From NCBI GenBank assembly GCA_030272155.1, contig CP126199.1, positions 3,212,501 to 3,276,500 of the forward strand: a DNA stretch of 64,000 nucleotides, given 5' to 3'. A program made the position numbers and the translations under genes. Source of the DNA: Tetradesmus obliquus (taxonomy: Eukaryota; Chlorophyta; Chlorophyceae; Sphaeropleales; Scenedesmaceae). Of the stretch, positions 34,465 to 45,552 are shown piece by piece. Below the pieces are notes generated by a model. It made no database searches, had not been told where the DNA came from, and was given only the letters and a program-made list of their open reading frames with translations. Each line of letters opens with the position of its first letter. The stretch's first letter is position 1.

Positions 34465-37400
34465 ATGGGTGGCCACGCCGTAGACAGCGATACTGTGTTC
34501 TCAAACTACCAGGTGAGGGGCCTAAGTGTGCTATAGAGGGCAAGGTGGTCCGCACACGACACTGTGCAACACCCGGCATCGTCTCTCCACGCAGGCAGCC
34601 AGCTGCAGCCTTTCCCGTATTGAGCATACTGCCATGCAGTTGGAGATCAGCAGCATCGCATTGTGTTGGCGTGTGATGCGCGTTCAATGCGTCCTCTGTA
34701 GCTGTCGAATGGATTACAGCTGTCGCTGCTGCCTCACGCCTTTCTGATCAACGCGTCATGCATCAATTGCACGAAAGACATGAAAACCAACACGATCATG
34801 GGCTGTATCAGCGTGCCTTCCCTCACACGGCGAATGCGTCTGCTATCACCTCCTGCAGGCCGTCACCAGCAAGACCTTTGTGGTTTCGCTGATGTGCGAG
34901 TTCATCGGTGTTATGGTGTTCACTTTCCTGGGAAGCACAGTCAGCGACAAGGTGGGCTTGCTGCTCGTGCCTGCCGACGTGTACAGCGGCCCAACATCAG
35001 CTCCTTGTTGACCCAGCAGCAGCAGAGCTGAACCAGTTACAGTGGAGTTTGGCATGCTTTGACCTAGTTTCGATTCTGTCATTGGCAGCGGCTGCTGGCT
35101 CGCCCTGAGGACTACTGTGCTGCTGATCCTGCATGCAGGTGTTTGGCCCCTGGGTGAACGGCCTGGCGCTTGCCATTTGGAGTGAGTGCTGCTTCTAGGC
35201 TGCTGACGTTGAACATCGGGTGCAGCAGCATGCCGAGCGATGCCTTGGGGTGTACTGCCTTGCGTTGTTGACATTTCGTGCATGCTCCCAGCACCATGTG
35301 GTTGGCGCGGCCACCCAACGCGCATATCTGCGATTGCACTTATAGCGCAAAATTTTGGTATCCGGCCTGTCATCTGTTCGGTACTCATCGCCGCTGCTGC
35401 TGCTGCTGCTGCCCACAGTTTACACTGCTGCCAACATTTCTGGTGGTCACTTGAACCCTGCTGTCACCTTCAGCACCCTCATCTGCGGCTTCTACCCGGT
35501 TAGTAGGCAGATAAGCTGCAACTTGATTGTCCATCAGCACACGCGGCCAGACGCGCCTGCTGTTTTGTGTCACATGCTGCTGTTGCTTGTCGCTGCTGCA
35601 GGCATTTGATGCTGCTGCTTGTCACCACAAGCACCACTGCTGAGGCTTGTTGTTGCTGCAGCCATTTCCTGCTGCTTGCCAACCCTCACTAGCCACAAAT
35701 GAACGCCAGTGCTGTGACTTGTAACAAAAACAGCATGCAAACTGGTTTAATATGCACAAGCCCTATATCAGCGTTCTGTTGTACAGCTGGCCTCACTGAT
35801 TTGCCTGCCGTGCGCTGCTGCCCTGCTGTCATGCTTGCAGCTCATCCACTCCATCCTATACATCTTCCTCCAGGTGTGTGCTGGTTGTGACATAGTCACG
35901 AGCTATGTGCAGTTAGCGCGCTGTTATTGCTGTATACGCCGCGGCGCAGCATGCAGCTCTTGAACTGCAGATACAAGCACCATCACTACTCTGCTGAACG
36001 CGCAACTCAACCCTACGCATTTTAAGCACTGAAAACTTTAAACAATACCTTTGCTGCTTGAAATGCCTCCACTGGCTGAGTGTACTGAATCACTTGTATG
36101 CCGCTTAATTTGTGTTGCAATTTGCTATGTAGATTGTGGGTGCCATCTTTGGGGCGCTGCTGGTGGCCGCACTGATCCCTGATGCGCATGTGAGCATGGG
36201 TGACGGCGCACCCGGCTGCTTCGACAACACCGTCATCGGAAAGGGCCTCACGCACAGCCAGCTCTTTGGCTGGGAGGTGGTCATGACCTTCACGCTCATC
36301 TCTGTGGTGTACGCTTGCGGTGTGGCAAAGCCAGGCCACGGCAGCTTCACGCCTCTGGTGGTGGGCCTGTCTCTGGTGGCGTGCGCCGGCACAGGTGGGC
36401 TTGTGTTGACAGTGTGATTGCACATGGAGGCGTGCAAACGATGTAGCAAGAGATGCAACCAGAACAGCCAGACCAACACGGCCGACTAGGATAGTGGAAC
36501 TGACAAGAATGTGTGTGCACACACATGCTCTCACGTGAGAGCATTGTTTAGCCGTGACTGCTGCTTGCTGCCTGTGTTGGGTTGCATAGCAGGGCTGCAG
36601 CTTCAGCAGCTGTCCAACACACTGCATGAGGCGAAGCCATGACCGCAGCCAGGCACATTGCACGATTCAGTGTGCAAGTGAGAACCAGCTGTTAGAGCTC
36701 AAGTCTGGTAAGCATCGCTAGGCATTGCTTCAATGCTTGTTGCAATAAAAAAAAACGCCGTAACCAACCGGCCTCCCTTTCCCTTTGTCCGTGAGTTTCT
36801 GCGCCCCTGCCAAAACTCCGACTGACGCCCGACTGTCTGACATGCTGCTGCTCCTGGTGGATCACACTCCCAAACACAGGCGGCAAGTGGACCGGTGCTG
36901 CACTCAACCCCGCGCGCGTCATTGGCCCCCTGGCTGTTTTCAAGTGCGGCAACAACGTGGCGTACATCTACATCCTGGCGCACCTGCTGGCGGCTGTGCT
37001 GGCCTGCAGCATCTTCGCCTTTGTGTCCGGCTGGGGCCCGCTGAGCCCATTCCAGAGCATGAAGCAGTTGGGCCTCTCTTGGAACGAGGCTGTGCTGATG
37101 TGGATCACCGGTGCGTTGAAATTCAAATTCAATTTTAAATTATTACAGCGCGGCACTCCGAAAACAAACTTGGCATGACGTTGATGATTGAAGCTTCGGT
37201 GACAGCTGTTGTAGCTGTGCGCAGACGTTGACCTAGGAACAGACAATCTTCATGCGGCATCTGTTTGTTACGTTGCGAATGGGCTCACTGTACGCTCACA
37301 GTTCGTTTGCAGTTGGTGTGCTGCTCAAGCCATGCTGCCAGTCAGCAGTAAGGCCACATCTAGCATCGCGCTGCTGCGTAGCTCTGCTGCTGCTGTTTGT

Positions 37401-37561
37401 TGACCAGCTGTTGTGCTGCTGCTGCTGCAGGTTCCCCTCCCAAGCGCTTCCAGGACAATGATGAGCAGAACATCACGGACGTGCTGGCTAAGCAGGCAAA
37501 GCAGCAGGGGCGTGAGGAGGCCGAGGAAGATGGCCTGCCAGTGCACAAGGACCCGGCCTAA
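34465..37561 (+). CDS. Aquaporin / MIP family channel, copy 2
   Basis: Model: join(34465..34512,34859..34951,35139..35181,35419..35498,35841..35873,36133..36394,36880..37110,37431..37561), 306 residues. Exons 2 to 7 have exactly the same lengths and phases as in copy 1, so the pair arose by tandem duplication after the introns were in place. Both NPA boxes (74-76 and 196-198) and the following arginine are intact. Loop C is again long (VSMGDGAPGCFDNTVIGKGL). Differences sit mainly at the ends: a shorter N-terminus (MGGHAVDSDTVFSNYQ) and a more acidic/lysine-rich tail (EEAEEDGLPVHKDPA), which could alter trafficking or phosphorylation. No inactivating change was seen. Confidence 0.95.
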
Positions 37562-39425
37562 GCTTACGCCTAAGCCCACCCCTGGTGGTGACTAGGACAG
37601 CTCCTGTGGTATGCGGTGTTGTGCGTACGTGGATGTTCCATTGTGTATGGAGGCATGGGGTTGGCTGCTGCCAGAGGATGATGCTTGAGCGGCGCCTGCC
37701 TTGCAGCTGCAAGCCTTGGTGCCTTGTAAGGATGGCCTCTTTTGCTTCTTCAGTGTAGGTTGTGTTGAAGGACAAAAGGAAGGCAGCATTGCTGCTGCTT
37801 GTTTTGCAAAGGAGCCGTTTGACAGCAGGAAGGATGTGTAGGGGTGCGTGTGGATGTGGCTGCACCAATGCTTGAAAGCTGCATGCTCTGTCATGCATGC
37901 TCACGATGATGTATGCAGTTGTGTTGAAGTGTTGCTGGCTGCGTGCCAATCAGCAGTGGTCAAGTGTGTGCTGCTCCGCTGCGATCCAGTGTTATGACGA
38001 GCTACATACAGCAGCAAACCTACAGCATAGCAGCATACGGAAGGCATGTCATACACAAATACACAGGTTAGCAATGTATTGTAGCCGCATACAGGTCACG
38101 CAGGCGGCAATAGAGCACAGGGATGTAGGGGCGCTGCTTTCTTGCGGTTGGCTGGCAGAGCATATGCTTTTGCTGCTGAGCAGGCAGTTAATGTGGCGCG
38201 CGGTTGCCCATCCCCTGCCAGCAACGTGGTGAATCGCTCAGGTTACAGCTACCTTGTTTTCATGTTGCCTTAGTTCTACTGTGATCCCTGTCCTGAATAC
38301 GGGCAGCGCTGCTGCAGCCATTTGCAGCTGCAGCTGTCCCGTCATGTGATCTGGTTGTACCTGCCTCGGGCTTTCCCTGTGGCGACGTCCGCCGCATAGA
38401 TCTGGCCCCTTAAAGCATAGCTGCCCAATGTTGGAGGTGTTGCTGATTTGTCTGTTTGTGGGACACCTGCAGCAGGTACAAAAGGACACACGCAGTGCAG
38501 CAGTGCTGCGTTGTGAGTGCCAGCACACTGTAAGGGCCCTTTGGAATGGTGCCCTGTTTGTTGCACCATTTTGTGACAGGTGAAGATGTCAGCTATATAT
38601 CATGGCCGAATGAAGGCTGCGAAGCCCGCATTTGGCACATATTTCACAGCTACAACATACGGTGCATGTTACACAGACTTACTTTGGCAGCTAGGGCAAA
38701 CAGGATAACACATAAAAACATATCGTGGGTGGATGGTGCTGGCCTTTGTGCTTTTTACAATACAGAAAATCGGTGAGTGCAAGGCCAGACCTGTCATTGA
38801 CAAAGCGGCAGCAGCGCATACTGCGGGTGCTGCTGGCAGCTGCGCCGTACTACTGGTGCGCTGCTAAGGCAAGCTGTGGCATGCTCCCTTCACTGCATCC
38901 CTGCAGCTAGCTGTGCCGTTGATGCATACACACAGCGCTGCACGGCAACACATTTTACGGTGGCTGCAACAATGTGACCCCAAATCCGGGGGTGGTGTGT
39001 TATGTCAGCTGCATGCTGCCTTGGGTGTACTGACAGGTTGGCATTTGGCACCGCCATGCTGCAGCAGGAATGGCCATGTCAGCCGGCCCAACCTTGGATG
39101 ATGCATGGTGGGGCTGGTTTGCTGGGCATCTTGAAATATTTCAATTACTGTTAATCAGGCGTGATGCTGTCAGACGGTGTAACAAGTTAACATGTGCATT
39201 ATCCTACACATTCGTCGATTTGCATTTGCTGACCAAGCAGTCGCAATGCCTGCCTTGGTCAATGCCACGATACGGTAATCTGATACGTTGCAGTACTTGG
39301 CAATCGAGCAATCAGTGATCGCTGACACCACAAGCAGCGCTGCAACCTAGAGCTACATCAGGCAAGTAACAGCAGTAAAGCTAGATATGCAACAGCTTGA
39401 CGGACCCGCAGTCATGCAACCTCCA

Positions 39426-39525
39426 GCATGCATGAACACCTGCACATGCTGCTGAGGCTTGAGGCTTCAAGGCATGCATGAACACCTGCACATGCTGCTG
39501 AGGCTTGAGGCTTCAAGGCATGCAT
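39426..39525. repeat. 46-bp tandem duplication
   Basis: Two identical 46-base copies (39426-39471 and 39472-39517) beginning GCATGCATGAACACCTGC and containing GCTGAGGCTTGAGGCTTC are followed by the first eight bases of a third. The unit contains the near-palindrome GCATGCATG at the junctions, a likely slippage or recombination point. Confidence 0.9.
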
Positions 39526-41017
39526 GCGGTGCAGCCACGCTAAAGCTCTCTGGCACACAAACTGCCATACACAGCCCAATCCTGACAAGACAAGTGCTGA
39601 ACCGCCACACAATGCTTTGGTGGCACCTCCGACTGAACCGCTGGTGGCAGCAGCTCACGCTGGCCACCATTGCTTGACCCCAGAACCCAGCCATAGGCTC
39701 CGACCAGGATCTCAGCGCCAGAGCTGTGCCGCCACAGTGTGGCAGTTACAAGACTGACATGCCATGCAACGTGGTGCTGCTACTGTCTCAGATGCATTTG
39801 ACAACTAGAAGCGCAGAGCGCCCCTCCTCAGCAGCAATGCCTGGGCATGCCTGCAGGCCCAAGTGGGCCTACCAAACTCACTCCAAGACTTGGACGCTTC
39901 ACAGAGCAAATTGATGAGAGTGAGCATCCCACTCGAAACTGCCGCGCAGCAACACTGCGTTGTACTGCCTTGCTTAGCATGGCTGGCGCTGGCTGTGAAC
40001 GTGAGGCCTGAGCAGCATGCGACAGCATGTCAACGCGTGCCAGAGGACAGAGGTCGCAGGAGCTTAAGCCATAACCAAACATATCAACTGTTTCAATCAG
40101 GTGGGGTCACAGGCGGGTTGTCATCCTGGAAGGCCAATCATGCCGCCACAGGCCTGTACAAGGTGCGCAGCTCGCTGCTGCACCAGAGTCGCAGCATAGG
40201 GGCAAATGTTCGCCTGAATGTTGCTGTGCAGTGCAGCATCTCAAACTGCCACAGTCATTCTGCTTCAAGGGTAAGTGTTTGGGTAGGTATTTAAGTATGA
40301 CAAACAAAACAGCAGCCTACATGCCAGTCGGCTGGCGTGCCATGTGCACAGATAAAGCAGCATCTCTTGCAAGAGCAGCAGCTGCACTTCACTGATAACC
40401 CAGCCAACAGGCTGCACATCAAAGTAACACCTCCTCTCCTACCAGAGACGGCATGCTGCTGTACACAAATGCGCCAGGCACTCAACGTACATGCGATGCC
40501 GCCTGTGCTGTACTCGTTCCAACGACAATTACTTTTGAACGCTCAGTGCATTTGGAAGTGCACGACCTATCATTTCTTCCCAAGCAGCCCCTCCACCGCC
40601 TGTGCAGCATTAAGGCTGCCACTCGACATGGCTGCTGGTGGCATGCATGACCGCACTGCTGCATGCTCATGGCAAGACGGCAGCACGCAGCACAGCAAAA
40701 GGTTATCAGGCGGAGCCGAGCAACCAATCGGTTGCAACGCTGCAACCGCCCAGGCTCTGCCTTCATGTAGGAGCCGCTGCGCTGCACACATAGTTCACAC
40801 CAACCAGTTGTTTGCAGTGTGTTATCCATGGCTGATCTGGTGCTGCGGCCAGCTGCTTACGCCAGCAGCAGCGCCAGCAGAGCTGCTGCGAATGCCCCGA
40901 CCTGCAGGGTGCACGGAATGCAGCAGTAATGCCGTTACGTACTGATGTGTAAAGCGTGAGGCATGTGTAAGTTGCGGCAATGCCACACGTGCAGATTGTC
41001 AAGCTACAGTAGTTCAG

Positions 41018-41037
41018 CTGCTGCTGCTGCTGCCGGC

Positions 41038-41080
<43 letters not shown>

Positions 41081-41082
41081 AA
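41018..41082. repeat. (CTG)n microsatellite
   Basis: An interrupted CTG run of about 18 units (with one GCCGGCA interruption) lies downstream of the secreted Cys-rich gene on its coding strand, where it reads CAG. It is not in any gene model here. Confidence 0.85.
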
Positions 41083-41226
41083 GGCCTGACAGAGCTGGTG
41101 TTCCTGCAAGTGTTTTTGTGACAACACAGCTGAGTAGCTGCTGAACCTGGCTGGAGTTGCGCTACGCTACGACACCAGCCTCGCGCACACGCGTTATTGC
41201 TGCAGCAAGCGTACATGCACGCGTAA

Positions 41227-42057
41227 TCAGCTTTTTGAGCTGCAGATGTCCAGCTGTTCAGCAGCTGTGCTGCAGGATGTGTCTGTGTAGTGCAGCAGCA
41301 TCATTACTTGCAGGAGGCATCTGCCTTGCAGGAACAGCCCAGCATAATGGCAATGCTTTTGTTGAGGCTGTCCTAGGCAAAAGTCTGATGAGCCGATTCT
41401 CACTAGTAGCGGCAGGCGTGCAGCTTGCGTGTGTGCTGCGCTGCTGCTGGTCTTGTTGCTGGGCTTGCACTGCGCGGTGAAGTACGTGGCAGTCTTGTTC
41501 CTGTACACGTTGCAGAGCAGGCGCTCGCTTTGCCAGCACTTGACCGTGGGGTTCAGCACAGGGATGCCTTCTTGGTTCTTTGTGTCAGCTGCGCACTTAG
41601 CGGGTGTGAAAGCTGTTGAATCTGGCAGGCAGCTGCCCAAGCTCTCGCCCTTCTTGCCATCGTTTGTGAAGCCGCAATTGGCGATGTAGCTGGCACAGTC
41701 GGTCTGCATGTAGCACTTCGTGTTGCTGTGGCAGCAGCCCATTTTGGAGTCGGGCGCGCCACAGTGGACCTGCAGGTGACAATGGTGCTGCTGGTGAGTT
41801 ACCCGACCCCACGTCCCGTACGGCTGCAACGTTTTAACCGTTACAGAATGTTCAGGTCAAGCAGGGCACACAGAATATGGCTGTGTAAGCGAAGCTGGCA
41901 ACAGACCACACTGCTCGATGTAGCGATCGCCTGGCCGCTGCCTGAGTGCTGCACTCACCTCAGCTACACTACATGAATCACCAACGGCTGGTTTGGCGAA
42001 AGAAATAGAGCACGCTGCAAGTAGCAGCAGTGTGACGAGCACGAGATGGCGGGCCAT
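41227..42057 (-). CDS. Secreted cysteine-rich protein, function unknown
   Basis: Model: complement(join(41227..41769,41959..42057)). Exon 1 encodes a textbook signal peptide: Met-Ala-Arg-His, a Leu/Val-rich core (LVLVTLLLLAA) and a likely cleavage after SISFA, leaving KPAVGDSCSVAE. Exon 2 continues in phase with a Cys-rich domain: closely spaced cysteines in CGAPDSKMGCCHS, KCYMQTDCASYIANCGF, GSCLP, KCAAD, KCWQSERLLC and TAQC, about a dozen in all within 110 residues. Two NKT/NKTS sequons could be glycosylated. After about residue 150 the sequence loses this character, and a donor-like CTA|GTGAGA near 41400 suggests a further intron, so the 3' end is provisional. It is likely an extracellular or cell-wall protein. 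I do not recognise the family. Confidence 0.7.
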
Positions 42058-45000
42058 TCTGCTGGTGGTGCGAAGGTTTCCTCCTGGTTTTAAGTGGCAC
42101 TTGTTCGAGGGGGCTTGTGTGTTGTGCGTAAGTCGGCCTGGGCTGCTGTGTTTTCATGGGAACAATTCGTCGGAGATAGCAACAGCTCAGGCATCAACCA
42201 TGACTGTGTATACACGCTCCACGCCGTGAGCGTCCTCTCTCCAGGCAAGAGCTACGCGCCACAAAATCGCCATATTACGCTACCAACACGAAACCAACAT
42301 GTAAAGATGCAGAGATGCTGCATTGGTGTTGCGTCAGACATGGCGTAATGGCGGGCTGTCCTGACCAGCCCGGCAGCAGCCACACCCATGGGCCCATGTT
42401 GCCCCTTGGCTTGCCTTTTTTCCACCACATAGAGTTGCAGCGTCAATGGATTGCACGGCAACGATATTCTGCATCAACCTGGTCGCGAAACCAGCAAATT
42501 TGGTTACCAAAAGCAAGGTGTGCATGCACCAGAACAGACAAGCTGTGTGCTGCTGACAGCATGCAACCAGGACAGACACCCAACGGCTGTTGTATCACTT
42601 TCCGGCACATGTCTTCAAATGCTCAAGCCATATCAGTACATGACATGCGCACAGACGTGCCATGACGGCCAGTGTCCAAAAATGCAGCAACTGCGCACTG
42701 CAATGTACACGCGGCCGTTGACTGGGCTGCTGCAGCATGAGCGATACATGTGTCACTCACAACCGTGCGCATGCAGCAAATAGGAACGTTACTACAAAGG
42801 GTGCAAGTCATGACAAAGGTCAACGCAAACAGTTGCAGTCTGTTGATGGCGACAGGCAGCCGCCTTTTCTTTGATTAACAGGAAAAAGCTGCGGCTCAAA
42901 CTGAAGCATAATAGAGATAGGGGAGCGTGTACACAAGCAGTACACGTAAGGTGCCAGCCAGCTTCAATTGCAAGCAAGCCCACTCCCTTAGCCACAAACA
43001 GTGACATATGCATGCATGTGGCAGCCACATGCCTGCAACCTTGGCAGCCGGAGCACCAACAACATGCTGTTGATGGACAGCTGCATGGCAGATCACCTCA
43101 CAACAGAACATGAGGCCGCAACCTCAGAGGTCAAAGACACTAGTGCCAATCTGCAAAACGAGAAACGCAGCACGGGACTCGGTACTGCACGAGAGGGTGC
43201 CGCGAAAGGGGATGACATCAGCATGCAACAGGGGACAGATGAACCTCGCTAGCGCGCTCAAACTAATCCTCTCCGGGCGCTGGTGCGCCCGGCCCTGCCA
43301 CTTGCTGCTATCACCCCTGATCACCACGCCACGCCTCGCCATGCCTCCGACCGCAACAAAGTTCTCTCAGCATTCCTGCCGCTGCCCTGCCAAAGAACAG
43401 GTGCAGCAGCTTGAAGTTAAGGTGGATGCAACCTATTGATAGCACCAGCAGCTTCGTTCCGAGGCAGGCATGTACCAACAAGTAAGTATGTGCCAACCCA
43501 TGCGCTGCTACAGGGGGGCAGCGGGCAAAGGCGCCGCTGACTCCACCCTGTTCACAAACCCATGCTGGGACAAACTGCCGAGCCGTGGAGCGTCACAGGG
43601 CAGCAGCAACGACAGAGGTGTGCATGCAAAGCTGGGATGCTGGCCGCCTGCGCACCAATATGCAAGCCCACGTAAGCCTGCCGTACGCAGCAAGTTGCTG
43701 CTGCCACTAGCACGCGTCTTCTCAAGCACAGTGATGTTTTATATACAAGGCAGACCAAGATACTACACACTTCAATGCTGTGGTTTCCTCTGAGTGGGGG
43801 CTCCTCACTAGGCAGGCAGCAGGCGGCAGTTGTGGGCCGGCCTGCTGCAGCACACTCAACAGACAGGGGGGCTACCCACACGCACAGATGCACACCAACT
43901 TTGCCTGGCACAATGCCGGGGCATTTCGGTCGAGCAATGGGCCTGCCTGAACGGAGACGCCCACACACTGTAAGCACACCATCACGAAACGCAACTGCCT
44001 TCAGACACACGGCAGTTTGCCGCAACAGCCCCCCCAAATCATACGCACCGCTAGAAGAATACCCCAAACGCTGAGGCTCCATACGCCAAAAATGCAATGC
44101 CACGGCATTGCGTGTCACAAAAGCACACACGCCCGAGCCAGTACTACGCTCAGCATGCGTCCCCTTCCAATGAATACCCGCAACGCAGCAGGTAGAGGGA
44201 TACCAGAGCAGCTGGAGCATTGCTGCAGCTCTGCCTGCAAGGGCGTGGCTTGCTGCAGCAGCTCTAGCAACGCAACACAATCAGCATACTAGCACCACAC
44301 AGCCAGTTGCCGGCAACTGCTGAGCATCTGCTGCTGCCATCAGCCCCCCAGAGCTGTGATGTGCTGTTGGAAGGAGACCGTGCATATGCAGCAGCACAAA
44401 CCCGATTCCCCCAGACTCGCACGCATATGCAGTACGTACCGCACTCCTGCGCTGGCACAAAGCTGCTGCCAATCTTGAGCGCGAATCATGTTCCATAGCA
44501 ACACAAAAGTAAACACGGTCCCGACAGCTACAACTGCCAGTTCGCCATGTAAACACAACTGCTGGTTCGCCGTCCAAACACAGATGGATGATGCACATGC
44601 GAATGAACCGCGGGCGAGCAGGCACAAGATCGGCTGCTGCTTGCGAAGGAGTTGGGCCTCCTCAAACAACAGCAGCAGCAGTAACAGCTACACAGGATGA
44701 CCCACCACGCCCTCTCCACGTGTTATACCATCACTCAAACATCAGTGACAAGCCACCTCAACAGCACACCTTGCACAGCAGCAGCGAGCATGCGCGAGCA
44801 CGCTCCAAACTGCCGAGGGCTACCAGGCGCAGCGCTCAAATGCAGCGCTGATCTGGCCTGTGGGCAGCTGGACAACACCGTGCTACTACTTCCACTCACG
44901 CTGCAAACTTCTTTTTTATGGGTAGTCCTGCCCCGGCACGGGCAGGAGCAAGCAAGGAAAGAAGGCATATCAATCATAAGATCCTGGGCCGCAGCCTCGC

Positions 45001-45552
45001 CACAATCGCGTGTAATGCACCCCAATCAACCAGCAACAGGCCGTACATGCGGGACACTCTGCAGCATACTTGCCAGCTGCAAGGCAGACAGGCAGCAGCC
45101 GGCACTTGCCACTCCTCGCAGGCAGCGTGTCAGGCACTGCACATGACGCAATATGTACGCTTGCGCTCGTACTAAAGCGGCCGCTTGTCAAGAAAGCCGA
45201 AAGGCACGCTCTGTGTTCCCATCTCCCATTCTCATACGCGCACGCACTTGCACACGAATTGGCCAGCGCGAACCCTCAAACTAATGCGCAGAACTTGAAG
45301 GCGCAGGCACCTTCACACAGAAGCACATATGCACATCAGACTGTGCTGCACACAGCACTCCCATATGTCTGTAGTACTTGTACGCACACACTGACAGAGC
45401 AGCCCAGCCCACAACAGCTGAGTACAACGGACAGGGCAGCCACACACACGCTACAATGCAAAGAGCGGTGCACTGGAGTGCTCCACTTGCTTCCAACCTG
45501 CCTGCAAGCCACACGCAGTGCAGCACAAGCAGCTGCTGCATAGGCTTCAGCG
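42058..45552. other. Long interval between Cys-rich gene and MYB gene
   Basis: About 3.5 kb without a supportable gene. A 242-codon minus-strand open frame at 43552-44280 has no motif, biased composition or compatible splicing and is best treated as chance. Because the MYB gene is transcribed towards this interval, part of it may be a long 3' untranslated region; the first few hundred bases should hold the promoter of the Cys-rich gene. Confidence 0.45.

Larger units (their letters stand above)
37562..41226. other. Gene-poor stretch after aquaporin 2
   Basis: About 3.7 kb in which I could not support any exon. Open frames are below 120 codons for the most part, carry no motif and lack phase-compatible partners. 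It holds the 3' untranslated region of aquaporin 2, a 46-base tandem pair (39426-39525) and a CTG run (about 41018-41082), and probably ends with 3' sequence of the secreted protein gene that follows on the minus strand. Confidence 0.45.

Noticed and set aside
43552-44280. Minus-strand frame of 242 codons
   Set aside because: No motif, no compatible splice partners, and it lies in the probable 3' region of the MYB gene.
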